From NCBI GenBank assembly GCA_039881145.1, contig JAYKKI010000015.1, forward strand, positions 24,474,501 through 24,538,500: DNA of 64,000 nt. Reading direction: 5' to 3'. Under the pieces are notes generated by a model. It was not told the origin of the DNA. It did no database searches and saw only the letters and a list, made by a program, of their open reading frames with translations. How positions within the stretch are numbered: the stretch's first letter is position 1; each line of letters begins with the position of its first letter. Source of the stretch: Druceiella hillmani. Taxonomy: Eukaryota; Arthropoda; Insecta; Lepidoptera; Hepialidae. The position numbers and the translations under genes are program-made. Of the stretch, positions 51,895 through 63,959 are shown in pieces.

Positions 51895-52240
51895 CTCTCT
51901 TTCACTTTGAGAATTATGTTCTGCACGATCTAACGCAAAACGTCCAGCCAACGTACTAATTTATATTTGAGAATTATGCTTTCCGGGATTCAAACCCGAA
52001 GGAACGCTAATTTTAACCGAGATATTTTTCTCTTAGAATTAAACTCTGCACAATTTAAAGACAAACGAATGCCACGTTCTGCCAAGGTCTCAATTTCTCT
52101 ACAAGAATTATGCCTTGTATATTCGGCATTACAATCATCCGATATCTTGTTTTCTCTTGGACAATGAGATTACAATGCATGATCTAAAAACAAACGAGTA
52201 TTAGATTGAGCTAATGTTCCTCTTCGAAAATTGCGTCCAT
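51895..52240. repeat. diverged tandem repeat, ~65-bp period
   Basis: gagaattatg-like starts recur at about 51909, 51971, 52035 (agaattaaac), 52102 and 52166 (gagattacaa). Each is followed by a tctgcac.atct/attta block and an acaaacga/aacgt..ccaa block. Units share perhaps 60%, so this is an old array, less certain than the others here. The open frame 51967-52167 overlaps it and is not called. Confidence 0.45.
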
Positions 52241-53756
52241 ATTGTATCCAAATTGTATCCAAAATATATTTTTTTATTGTTTTACGCCGAATAAAATTTC
52301 CTATTGATATATAATATGTACGTGACTGTACCATAATCTAACGAGATGAGGTATGCGAAGAGGATAAATCTCCTAGTTATATATCTCACCTTAACTCGCT
52401 CGTAAAGTATCTCCCAGATAGTGGAACGCAGCTTCTAAAAGACGATATTAATATTATAACGAAATTTTCTTTTTATTCCTATCCTTTTTTAAATCTTCTT
52501 TATGTTTGTATGGTAAGTAAAGTTTATTTAAATAAACTTTTATAAAAAGATGATACTATCGGAAACTTTCATTTTGTTTTTCGTAAATTAGTATAATCAC
52601 GAATGTTCAAGACTATTATCAAATAAATTTCATATTTTCATAAATTTTCTTAAATACAACAGACGAAATAATGAATATTCCGTAACATTATGTAAAATTC
52701 TGCAAAATATTCATGCGATTTAAATGTAGGGACTCTAAATGATGTTTTACTTTTTTTTTTTTTTGGAAATAAATGATTTGTATTTTTCTGGAGAACCCTT
52801 GACGAAACAAGTTTTAAATATATGTAAACAGATATATTTTCATTACTATATTTTCTGGCGATAGAGATGATTTCGTTCACGTTTTTCGGGAAAATCAAAA
52901 CCATCGAGAAATCACATGATATTAAAATAATAATCTTTGTATTATTGAACTGATCATCGATATTACTAGATAAGTTATTGCACAGTTCTTATGAGATAAA
53001 GCATAATTTTAAATCGATATTTGTTGTTACGATAATACTGCTCAAATAGCAATATATAAATTTATAATATAATATTTTTATTAATTTAAACCATATGAAA
53101 AATATAACACCATTGAATAAAAATAAAATAATAACCTAAATATATACAACAATTTTGTCAGTAAATTATTATTCAAGTTTCCTTCATCACTTTTCTCTGA
53201 AATTTGAAAAAATATTAAAAATTATAATACTTATTGTTAACTAAGTTACGTATTCCAGCCAATTTCTCGGAAAAAAATAAATTATTTTCATAAAAAATAA
53301 TTACTCAATAAGAAGCACACTGAAAGTAGGAATAATGAATATGCGATAAAAAAACCTCTAGGAATAACAGTATTTTGCAAATTTATTTACATTCAGAAAC
53401 GATATTTTACCGCATGAGGTCTAACTGAATAAGCGTATTTGAATTATTTTATACTTTTCGGTGTGCTTTTTATTTGCAGCTCGTTGGGTTTTTTTAAAAA
53501 CCTTTCATTTTTCCCCTTTTAATGTCCAGGATTCTGAGTAATATAATATGTGTGTTACTCAAATACTTAGAGACGTTTGCAGCATTTAATGAATCTTAAT
53601 ATATTCACATATGTTTGTAAACACATATATGTATGTGTACACACATGCACAAGCTTACATACATGCGGACACATAAATGACATTCCTTCTTTTGGCTTCA
53701 CCGTAGTCAGTGCTTCAAGCTTTTATATTACGTTACATACTGTATATCCACCTAAT
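52241..53756. other. AT-rich DNA, no gene seen
   Basis: No gene. A perfect 22-bp palindrome aaagtttatttaaataaacttt (22 bases in two 11-base halves) lies at 52519-52540. Confidence 0.4.
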
Positions 53757-53930
53757 ATAGTTGCTATATTTTTGTATATACCTCTAATATTATAGTTGCT
53801 ATATTTTTGTATATACCTCTAATATTATAGTTGCTATATTTTTGTATTTACCTCTAATATTATAGTTGCTATATTTTTGTATTTACCTCTAATATTATAG
53901 TTGCTATATTTTTATATATGCCTGTACATA
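53757..53930. repeat. 35-bp minisatellite, 5 units
   Basis: tatagttgctatatttttgt plus a tacctctaatat-type end repeats exactly every 35 bp (ttgct at 53761, 53796, 53831, 53866, 53901). Only a few substitutions separate units, e.g. tatatacc versus tatttacc, the latter shared by units 3 and 4. Confidence 0.95.
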
Positions 53931-54299
53931 TTAACTTACTTACATGCTTACTAATGTTTAGTCAATTCATCATTTGTTATATCTATACTTACGTTTCTAA
54001 ATACCAAATAATACCTTACTAACTTCATTGCTTTGTATGGACCTGTGTACACTTACCTATTTAGTCCATACTCTTATTAGTGAAAAATTCCTCTCAGCAT
54101 CACCTAGCTTCATCATTGTACCTTGATTTAGCGGTATTTACATGTTAAGGAATTCTATGATATATTTTAAATTTCCATAGCTTTATGCTAACCAAATTTT
54201 TATAATAATATATTTGGACTATGCAAATAACAAATAATCATTTATAATGGGTGGTTAATACCAAAGACATGAATTCATGTAGAAAAACTGGCCGTGCCA
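53931..54299. other. non-coding DNA between two repeat arrays
   Basis: AT-rich spacer; no feature recognised. Confidence 0.4.
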
Positions 54300-55010
54300 C
54301 TGTGAAATCAAACTAAGGAATTAGAATCTGGACTTCATTGACAGAATCTCTACTTAATTCCCACAATACCAATTGAAAAACCGCAGGTCGTCAACTCTCA
54401 CGATTTAATCAGATTCCTATTCATCAGTTTACACCATCTGGACTGAAAAATAAGAACCATAACTGATCAAAGAGGCTCTTCTTGAAACCCTACTAATTTA
54501 AAATAAAATGATACTAATTTAAAAATAGCCGATCCTCAAGCCTCATGATTTAAGAAGATAGTACCTCCACAGCGTCAAGTCTTACGAGTTGGACTCCGGA
54601 GTTTAGGGGTAAAGACTCTGCTTGAGATGCAAAATATTAATTTAAGACCAGCAGATATTTAAGTCTCACGGCTTATGTAGGCAGTACCATTGCAGTATTA
54701 GGACTGAGGAGTTGTAACCCGGAATTCAATATAATAGTTTCTGTTTGAGACCCACAATCCTAATTTAATACGCTCATCTTTACGTATTACGATTTAAGTA
54801 GGCATTATTCCCACAGTGCCAAGACTAGTTAAAACCCAGAGTGCAGTAGCAGAGTCTCTGCTTGGAACCAAAAATATTAATTTAAATACAGCAGATTCTT
54901 CAATCTCAGGGTTTAAGTAAGTAAAATCCCTGAATCGACAGAACTGTTGTTGCTTGAAACCCAAAATACTAATTTATTAAGAGCATATCTTTAAGTCCCA
55001 CAATTTAAGC
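54300..55010. repeat. diverged tandem satellite, ~122-bp unit, about 6 units (locus 2)
   Basis: Same family and orientation as 31130-32290. The (a)gcagat.ctcaagtc motif appears at about 54383, 54527, 54650, 54771, 54890 and 54982, with cacgattta.g and ccacagtgtcaag blocks and tctgcttgagac before each next unit. The 144-bp first interval contains a short internal duplication (actaatttaaaa.. twice). Found about 22 kb from locus 1. Confidence 0.88.
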
Positions 55011-55795
55011 AGTTATTCTATTTAATTTTTTGGAGATAATTTAATAATAAAGGCGATAGTGTCGACATTATATAACATCTAGCATTTGTCAGCTATTTCG
55101 AAAAAACAGAGGAAAACACTTGTATAAACAAGACCATAAAAAAGACGAGCAACAAAGTAATTTTTTCCGCATATTTAATCGCTCATATCCCAAATAAAAC
55201 CTTACTGTTTTTATCAATTTTTAGACTTATCTGAACATCCCACTGTTTCAGCAATTATACATTTTTAATAACCGTAAATAATATCCGCGAAACTTTAAAT
55301 AACTCTAAATTTCTCGCCAATACTGACTAAAATTTAAAAAAGCCTTACTGACAAAATTAAAAGAATACCCAAAAATGTTCGGACTTTTACAAACATTCCA
55401 ACTAAAATGAAAAAAAAATTGTTTAACCCAAAACTAAGGCAATAGTATATATAACGTAGTAAGTAAACATTTGGGGATTAGTAAATTCAAATAATATAGA
55501 AATGCGTGATTAAAAAGGCTTTCAAGTAATGGTTCTTTTCGCAAATTAACGCGCCCATTTTCTGATGAGTACAAAAAAAAATATTACACATAACTCTTTT
55601 TCGGTCTTCGCAGCTGTTCGCGGGTTATTACTCTGAGAGGCGCTGAAAAATGTGTGGAAGTTCCTGTGTGTGCGAAAATGATGGCAAATAATTATTAACA
55701 TTACTTTCGATTTTCTGAAAAAAGTCATGTTTTAAATTTTAATTTACGGACAATAAATTATTTTTCAGTCAAAGAAGAACGTTTTTCTTTGTCCA
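55011..55795. other. AT-rich DNA, no gene seen
   Basis: The 60-codon minus-strand frame at 55546-55728 has no domain and is not called. Confidence 0.4.
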
Positions 55796-55808
55796 ATATA
55801 TATATATA

Positions 55809-55868
<60 letters not shown>

Positions 55869-55882
55869 TATGTATATATATA
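55796..55882. repeat. (TA)n microsatellite with interruptions
   Basis: About 85 bp of TA with a few single-base interruptions. Confidence 0.95.
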
Positions 55883-55937
55883 AGTTTTTGTTATTTATGG
55901 TGAATTTATGATGATATAATTATCATAAAAATGTTTT

Positions 55938-56175
55938 TTTATCTTTCTCATATGTTGGTCTTGGTTATAAGCTATTGCCATACCAAAATGTCAGCAAAAT
56001 CCAACCAGTGGATTTTGCTTGATTAACGCACAAAATAACATACATACGGATAGAAAAAATGCTAAAAGAAGGTTTTCCGGCTTGTATTAGCATTCTGTAC
56101 GCTAAATCTATCCCTCTTTTTAAAATATTTTTCATGTTTAGAATTTACTCTGTTACGACTTTATTTTAAATATAC
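55938..56175 (+). repeat. dispersed repeat, LINE 3'-tail-like (copy 2)
   Basis: Same orientation and block order as 6811-7010: taagctattgccatacc, a ccaaccagtggattttgctt stretch, cacaaaataacatacatacg, ctaaaagaaggttttcc, gtacgctaaatctatccctc and tttttaaaatatttttca. The fuller 5' part here contains the phrase typical of insect LINE/SINE tails around a ttttgcttgattaacg stretch. Parent element not identified. Confidence 0.65.
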
Positions 56176-59100
56176 ATTACTAGTGAGTAAGTTAAAGCAA
56201 TATGTCAAATTTTCAAAATCAACTAAAACAAATAATTACTTTTTCTGATCAGAGCATTTACATTTAGAAATGATCGTTACTTGGATGATCCAAGAATAAC
56301 GAAATTCGCGTCTGCAACGTTTTGTAAGCCCGTAGAAAATATTTGGCAGTACTAGAATTTAATTTATCATATTTCGCCGCTTAAATTAACGGAATATGTG
56401 AGTCAGTCACAATGGAATTGCGTTCTTGCCTAGGGAATAATATGGTTGGCGGAAATAATAGTAAATCGGGTTCATTCATATATTGTGTCACGGAATCTGA
56501 GAGTCATTGTTGAATCTTTTGGAACGCAATAATAAAGGATCGTATTTTCATGCGGTCCTTTCGAATTTTACTGAAGTAGATTTTACTTCAGAGATTATAT
56601 CAAATAAGCAAATGAATTAGCCAAAAATTCGCTTTTAGGAATTACATTAAATATAATAGAGAGTATTATATATTTTTTCTACTTTGATTTGAGGAGTAAA
56701 ACTCCTCATAATCCTCTCACATAATATTTTTTTTTCGTTTTGAACAATTTTAATTCTTTAGCTTGGTACATCGCTACTATTGTTAAAATATAATATCGCT
56801 CTATATGAAGAGGTTACTTTTAATGTTTTTCTATTATATTCAATGATTTATCACTCGAAGTTACATTGAGGACCGGAAATAAGTTAACATTTATAAGATA
56901 ACTGTTCTTAGTTTTAGGAATTTTTAAATAACGCCATTTTTATAAATTCAACTATGTATGCACTCACGCACTTACACAGATATACGTTGGTCACTCTATA
57001 TATTTTGGGTAGCAGAAAGCCAACATAAAGATTTTGTTTACTGTCAAATAAACATACCACGGTAGTAACAAAATCAGTTTTACATAAAACATATTTTGCA
57101 ACTAGCATATAACATTACTATAAAATAATATACACCAAAATATTTTCTTGTTTATGTTCTATTTATAATCTTCTGCAAAATGTAGATCTTTAAAGTTACG
57201 ACCTTAGAAAGAAAGACGATAAGATATATGACAACCCATAAGCTGAGAAGATAATGGATACAGATCAATATTTCTTCACCTAATATTATATCTAATATTA
57301 ATTATTCTTGCTAGAACATCACATCCCTCATACTACCTTGGTACGCTGCCACGCTGCTGAGAACAGAAATTTTAATGAAGTCATATGGTAATATCCTAAG
57401 AATATTTTCTTAACTAAAGTCGGTTTAATGATGTTTCTGCTTTGTTGGTTTAAATAATTTTCTATTGCATAGTATACATGCTGATTTTGAGAAAAGCTTT
57501 AATACAATTGTGGCCTGAAATACTTTAGGAAATTTCATTTCATTTTTTTAGCTACTCTGTAAGTATTTCGTATACATAATTATTGGAATCGAATTAAAAA
57601 AGTGTATTTTTCTCCTTAACTCGTTTATTAATATACTTAGAGGAAAGTACGGTTTTATTTTTGAATACTAAAGATTTATTCAAATAGGTAAGACGAATTT
57701 ACGGTTTTAAGACCAATTTCATATAGCTGGCCAAAATGGTATTCTTAACATGTAAAATCTTTAGGAAAAGTGGACGTCATTTGGGACTAAACAGCTGTGT
57801 AACGACTAATATTTTTGCGCCGATTAATAACGCAGAAATAAGGAAAAATTAGGGGCAAAATAATTCCACGTTCTATACGCATGCTATATTCACCTATAAC
57901 CAACGTGACTGTAGATATAAGCATGCGCATGAATTTTTCCATTTGTAAATTTTATTATGTTAATCCTTACATTTTTCACGAATGTTCCTGTGACCATGGT
58001 TCATACATTGTAAAATTTCCTTTTGATGAAAGTTTTATTTGATGCCTATTCCATGAGACCATTTGTTTCTTATTATAAAATACGAATAATGTATTATATA
58101 TCTGTATTATCCGTATGTCTGTGTATCCATATGTAGAAATCGTGAAAAATATTCTTGTTCTGTTTCTTTTCACAATTACAAATCTTTTACCATTAATTTA
58201 CTTAAATTTTTATTCTTTCGATCATCTTTTTTTATTTACCTTCATACGTTGATAACGTATAAAAATAAATTAACTAAATATTTCAATATATCGATCTAAA
58301 TTTCATTACCATTAACTATATTTTTAAACGATTACCATGAAATTTTGTTCACAAGTTTTCCAAATTTTCGAAAATACTGAGAGTAGAGTCATGATAATAT
58401 AGTGTAAATTTGAGCACGGTTTGAAATGAAAGAAAGTAATCTAAAGTTGTAAACATAAGAAATACGATAGCGAGCAAAATTAAGAAATCATTAAAATCTC
58501 ACTCGATCGCTAAATCCGAGCCCCAGCATTAGACAACAATCAATTAATTTCTTATATTCTTCCTCACCCACACAAACGAAGTGATTATTACGTTCTTTAT
58601 TATGCACGGAAAGTACTGTTGCCATATGTAAAATTGATTTTTCCGGGAAATTTCTGCTATAGGATGCAGGCGTAAAATTTAAAGCAAAACTAAAAACAAA
58701 ACTCATTGAAGTAACATTATTTATTCGTATTTATTTACGCTTTACTACAAAAATCAACATAGTATAATTACTAGTAGTTTAAGAAAAGTAATTAGTTTGA
58801 CCTAACAAAAGTTTCTTTGAACTCAACGAAACATTTATACCAATAAAAATAAATAAAAATTGTCTCCTACTACCAAACATAAAGTAAAATTGTTAAGAAA
58901 AAAATCTCATTAAATGATAACAATTTAACTCGCACATCTATTTAAGTTATTGAAAACTAAAACTAATATTTTAAAAATAAAATTTGTGAAGACTTACTAC
59001 TTTTTCGATAATTAATCGTACTTAATTAGGAGCTTAACTTTTGTAGTTTGACAACAAAAGTATTAAGTTTATTATGTTCATGGTTTCATATAATTATTTT

Positions 59101-59217
59101 CCATCGGGATTATTTAGTAGCAACTGTTCAATTCTGAAGCAAGACTCTTCGCAATTTATTCGCATTTGGAATTATGACTTGATTAGATCTGTGATCGTCC
59201 GTTTTCAGTATTTTCAT

Positions 59218-59218
<1 letters not shown>
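56176..59218. other. AT-rich DNA, no gene seen
   Basis: Small open frames at 56914-57108, 57976-58173 and 58491-58706 (all minus) show no domain or splice context. No transposon signature was found. Confidence 0.4.

Positions 59219-59284
<66 letters not shown>
59219..59284. repeat. (TA)n microsatellite
   Basis: About 33 uninterrupted TA dinucleotides. Confidence 0.95.
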
Positions 59285-59285
<1 letters not shown>

Positions 59286-60247
59286 GACAATGCACCCGTG
59301 GAATATATAGGTTCACAAAAATACCTGTAAAGATAATTTTTAGGAATACCTTTTAAATTTCTGAAATAAATTGATTAAATTTCGGAACACAGGATAACAT
59401 CACAAATTCCAGGACAACTCCGGTAATCCCAGATACATGGAAACCCTGACTGGAAGAAGTACCCAAACCAAAAATGTCGTTATTATCTATTTCACTCGAA
59501 GGTTACGCGCAGTTAAATTTAGCACAGACTTTTTTTATTAATAGATAGTAGGTTGCTAGTAGTTTTATTATTTTTTTCAGCTATTTGTGGTATATTCAAT
59601 TCACATATCTAAAATAAATTTTGTATTGATTTGCTGCAATCACTATTCTATGAAAACTAGAGCCATTTGGTATAAAAATAGTAATAGCTTGATTTTTAAG
59701 CAAAGAATAAGTGTTGAACCATTAGAAAGTTTCTATTAAATACATCAAAAGATAGAATGAAATTTTATCAGGAGCTTAGTATATTTTAATTTTTTACCAG
59801 AGGGAGTCAAATTTGATTTATTAATGGTGGGTGTCAATCGAAAATAAAACTACTTGAAAACTAATAATGGGCATTAAAACACAATAAATACAAATTTTCA
59901 TTACAATCAACGTAAAGGTTTTAAGGAATATTTAGCATGAAATAATATTGGGAAAACATAATTTCGTTCTTAAGTTTTAAATTAAAAATTGCTGTCGATA
60001 CTGAACACATAAAACATAGATTTTACAATTTTTAAGGTTCGTACGTCTTATATTTGTGTATTTGGATTCATGCCATACAAAACAAATTTAATAGATACTT
60101 ATGAAAGCTTCGTTTACTAAATTGTCAACTTGGCTTATTGAAATATGCAACAATTCGCTTTGCATCACACTGCAATATCAAGAACTTAAAATGCATTAAT
60201 TGAACAGCGATGTCAGAAATCGGAAAATTTTTAACAATTTTTTTATC
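59285..60247. other. AT-rich DNA up to the Jockey insertion site
   Basis: No gene recognised. A GC-richer stretch at 59395-59460 resembles nothing I can name. Confidence 0.4.
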
Positions 60248-60259
60248 AAAACACCCGTG
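60248..60259. repeat. target-site duplication, left copy
   Basis: aaaacacccgtg, repeated at 63948-63959 just after the poly(A). The exact length is ambiguous at the A-rich side. Confidence 0.88.
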
Positions 60260-60904
60260 GGAGGGGAGGTTGGTGTACGTCTCGGTGGTGCTTATCTTGC
60301 TGTAAGACACTCACCTATAAAGTGTTGAGCAATAACCGAAACATACACCCAAATGTGCGGAGTTGGGTTTTATGTGTCACCAACAAGTTCATCATACACG
60401 TCCACGCTGTCCTCAGACCGCCGTGGCGGGCTGGGGGTAGGCTCACTACTATTCCGGTGAGTCGTCTCTCCTGGGCAATGCTACAGTCCTTAGAAAACCG
60501 CACATTCCATCTACTCCTGGACTGCAGTAGCAAAGTATGATGGGCGAAAGCGAGCCCTAGGCGCTTTAACCTAGTATGCAGCTAGGGGAGACAACCCTGA
60601 ATTAAAAAACAGTGTGTAGCTCAAACGAGCTGCCCCAGACTGTAATCCTGTGGTCATGTCTCGCAGGAACGGGGGTCTGAGCTTCGTCACTTGGACCGCG
60701 AGGAAGGCCACCTCTATAAAAAACTCCTAAATCCTAAGATGTGGTACGAGCCAACAGGACTCTTTGGCTGAAAGGACAGATCAGTCACTAGCGACCAAAC
60801 TCGACGAAACAGACGACTCGTCGATAACTCTGTAGCCCTCTACCGGGAATAGGCGTCACCCTAGGTAGCGTCCGTATTATCATCCTATACTCGTGGGAAC
60901 AAAA
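60260..60904 (+). promoter_or_regulatory. Jockey 5' UTR, presumed internal promoter
   Basis: GC-rich leader with no long plus-strand frame continuing into ORF1. Jockey-type elements carry an internal promoter at the very 5' end. The first bases here (ggaggggaggttggtgtacg) would be the start. No individual motif is claimed. Opposing 72-codon frames at 60315-60540 look like chance in GC-rich sequence. Confidence 0.5.
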
Positions 60905-62024
60905 ATGAGTGATCCAATCAATAATAAAAATAATAATAATAAAAATGAAAACTGCACCAAGATTAATAAAAACCAACCACAGCAGATAAGCCATAATGTA
61001 ATATTTGAAAGTCGACCTAAAACACATTCTCTGGGTAACTATCCAACCACAACCTACCCAAAACAAAGTACTGACCAAGAACCAAGTACAAATAAGGAAG
61101 ATGACTGGAAAGAAGTCACCGGTAAGAAAAGACCGCACTCAAGCCCTGAAAATGTTGGAACACAAAAACAAACAAAACTGGATACATACTGGTTATCTCA
61201 AACTCAACCGATACCAACAACAAATGGTTTTACTCAACTTGCAGAAAAAGAAACCCAAGTAGACAACACCACTACTGTAGAAAAGACAACAAAACCACCT
61301 CCAATATTTGTTGACAAATTGGGTAATGTCCGACCTCTACTTAACATGCTTAATGAAGATGCTCCAAATATTTACGCTTTGAAGGTCCTCCACAATGATC
61401 AAGTCAAAATGCTGACCAAATCTGCCGACACATACAGAATTATCGTCAAACAATTAGAACAAAAACAGACTGAGTTTTTTACTTATAAGCCTACGTAGGA
61501 TCGAGCGTTCAAAGCTGTGCTCAAAAATATGCATCCATCTACTAACCCTGATTACATAAAAGAAGCATTAAATGATATGGACTACAGCTGCATTAACGTT
61601 TGGAATATCAAACAAAGAACCACAAAGAAGCCATTGCCCATGTTCATTATTGAATTATTACCGAATGACAACAAGCGGATATAAGAAGTTAAAAGCCTAA
61701 TGCAGTGTATAATATCCTTTGAACCTCCACGACCAAAACGGGGAAATCCCACAATGTGCGAAATGCCAACAATATGGACATACCAAAACTTATTGTCGCC
61801 GACAACCTAAGTGTATCAAATGCGCTGGTGACCACCTGTCCATTGACTGCCCAAGGAAAACTAGGTCCGACCAAGTCAAATGTATACTCTGTGATGGTAA
61901 CCATCCTGCAAATTACAAAGGCTCTGTCGAGAACTTCAAAATCCGAAAATCCCAAAAGCCCCAGATCGAAGATTCAGAAATAAAAATCAGTTTGATAAAA
62001 CAGAAAGTCATGAACAAGAAACAC
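60905..62024 (+). pseudogene. Jockey ORF1 (Gag-like nucleic-acid-binding protein), broken
   Basis: Starts at ATG 60905 (MSDPINNKNNNN), reads through a low-complexity Asn/Lys/Thr-rich N-terminus, and hits a TAG at 61496-61498 (after FTYKPT). The same frame then continues with FKAVLKNMHPSTNPDYIKEA and PMFIIELLPN, the pre-zinc-knuckle domain of insect LINE Gag. A TAA follows at about 61681 and a frameshift near 61715. The last piece (61719-62024) carries three CCHC knuckles: CAKCQQYGHTKTYC, CIKCAGDHLSIDC, and CILCDGNHPANYKG, where the last Cys is Tyr. The protein normally coats the LINE RNA and targets it to chromosomes. Lesions: one clear nonsense, a second stop, one frameshift and one lost zinc ligand. 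Confidence 0.85.
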
Positions 62025-62131
62025 TAACGGCTCATAAAGAGAACTATCAGAATACCATACGACAAACATATAGAGACGTATTAACCAAAGGACATCAACT
62101 TCCACAAAATAGCGACATACGTACAAATGAT

Positions 62132-63841
62132 ATGCATGAAATAATGGACTTATTGAAACAAGTAATGCAGCAATTGACTATCATTGACAAACATAATAAT
62201 AGCACTCACGACGAATCTCCCAAAATAAATTGCTTAAAAATAGCTCTATGGAATGCCAATGGGCTGCCACAACATACCCTTGAGGTTCAATCGTATTTGC
62301 AGACACATAATATTGATATCTTGCTAGTCTCTGAAACCCACTTTACAAAAAAGAGTTATTTCCAAATACAAAACTATAAGACTTACCACACAATGCACCC
62401 TGATGCAACTGCACATGGGGGGAGTGCAATAATTATAAAAAATAATATTAAGCATTACGAAACAGTACAATATTGTACTGAAGAGATCCAAGCAATAAAT
62501 GTGCGAATCGAAGACTGGGTAGGATTTTTTGTAATATCGGCTGTCTACAGCCCACCGAAACATAAACTTAAGGAAGCAGATTATGTAAGGTTTCTCGCCA
62601 CACTAGGCCACCGATTCGTTGCTGGTGGAGATTATAATGCGAAACATCATTACTGGGTCCTCAAGTCTGGCAAAAATGCTGTTGATGTGAAATCTTACAG
62701 ACCTATTAGCTTGCTACCAATTACTTCCAAGGTTATGGAAATTTTATTTCTGCGCAGATTAATGCCACATATCTATGATAATAATCTACTGCCTGATCAC
62801 CAGGTTGGCTTTCGTCAGAGACATGGAACCGTTGAGCAGGTCCATCGATTGGTCAAAAATATCCATAATGCCTTTGAGTCAAACCAATATAGTTCTGCAT
62901 CTTTCTTGGACATATCCCAGGCATTTGATCGGGTATGGCACGAGGGACTGCTGTTTAAAATTAAAAAGAACCTACCCATAAATTACTACAACTTCATCAC
63001 ATCATATCTACACAACAGACACTTCTACGTTAAACAGGGAACTGAAACTACGTCTCTCTATCCGATCCAAGCAGGAGTTCCCCAGGGAAGCGTTATGGGC
63101 CCAATACTGTACCTGCTTTACACAGCCGACCTCCCAGTCACAGAAGGTGTTGTTACGAGTACTTTTGCTGATGACACAGCAATTCTCGCAGCAGACCACC
63201 GACCAGACATAGCCTCACATAAACTCCAAATAAGCCTTGACCAAATATCACAGTGGCTGCAAGATTGGCGAATCAAAGTTAACGAAACCAAATCAATACA
63301 AGTTACTTTTACTACTAAATGAGATACGTGTCCGGCAGTAAACCTAAATGGAGTACAGTTACCGCAAGCCGATTACGCGAAATACCTTGGCGTGTATCTC
63401 GATAGACGTCTGACATGGTCCAAACACATCCTGACCAAACGGTGTGCAGCGGGCCAAAAAGTGCGAAACATGTACTGGGTCCTTAACAAAAACTCTCAAT
63501 TGTCGCTCGAAAATAAACTATTAATTTATAAATGCACGATCAAGCCCATATGGACTTATGGCCTACAACTGTGGGGAACCGTGGCAAAATCAAATATTGA
63601 AATACTACAAAGATTTCAATCAAAAACGCTAAGAATGATAGCTGGTGCACCCTGGTATGTCACAAACAATAGACTCCATTTGGAGCTTGGCATAAAATTG
63701 GTCCGAGAAGAAATTTCAGAGATAATACAGACATACAGAGACCGAATCACTAATCATCCCAATCCACTGGCTATAAACCTGATGAACCCAATAACAGCAC
63801 CCAGAAGGCTTAAGAAAAAACTTCCACAAGACCTTATATAG
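62132..63841 (+). pseudogene. Jockey ORF2 (endonuclease-RT) with internal deletion and one nonsense codon
   Basis: The frame at 62132 is open for 396 codons to a TGA at 63320-63322 and then, in the same frame, to TAG 63839-63841. Removing that single stop would leave one frame of about 569 codons. Order: endonuclease from LKIALWNANGLPQH (metal-binding Asn) with SETHF Glu, GGSAIIIKNN, YSPP, and GGDYNAKHHYW (catalytic Asp). Directly after VLKS the RT begins at KNAVDVKSYRPISLLPITSK, so the endonuclease's SDH end and the RT's first region are missing in frame. Then FLDISQAFDRVWHEGL (motif A), QAGVPQGSVMGPILYLLYTA (motif B), FADDTAIL (catalytic motif C), YLGVYLDRRLTWSKHI, and a complete C-terminus. 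Usual Jockey ORF2 is about 900 residues. The first Met may not be the true start. Confidence 0.9.
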
Positions 63842-63947
63842 GGGCAAAATGAAATGAGTTCAAAAGGACGAACTCAGTACAAGACATGCGAACATACGCA
63901 CCAATTGCTGAATGTCTCAAATGACAGATTGCAATAATAAAAAAAAA

Positions 63948-63959
63948 AAAACACCCGTG
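63948..63959. repeat. target-site duplication, right copy
   Basis: aaaacacccgtg following the LINE poly(A). The bases after it (aaaattag) continue the pre-insertion sequence. Confidence 0.88.

Larger units (their letters stand above)
60260..63947 (+). mobile_element. Jockey-type LINE, both ends present, internally deleted
   Basis: The element lies between two copies of aaaacacccgtg (60248-60259 and 63948-63959), a 12-bp target-site duplication, and ends in a poly(A) run (63937 onward). It has a 5' UTR of about 645 bp, ORF1 (Gag-like) and ORF2 (endonuclease-RT) in the Jockey order. It is 3.7 kb long. ORF2 lacks the end of the endonuclease and the first RT motifs, so about 0.7-1 kb is missing compared with the family's usual length. 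The composition is visibly GC-richer than the surroundings, which together with the clean duplication points to a relatively recent insertion. Confidence 0.92.

Noticed and set aside
60788..61138. 116-codon minus-strand frame with hydrophobic segments
   Set aside because: Lies antisense to the Jockey 5' UTR/ORF1 start; the hydrophobic run is the complement of the Asn/Lys-rich ORF1 N-terminus.
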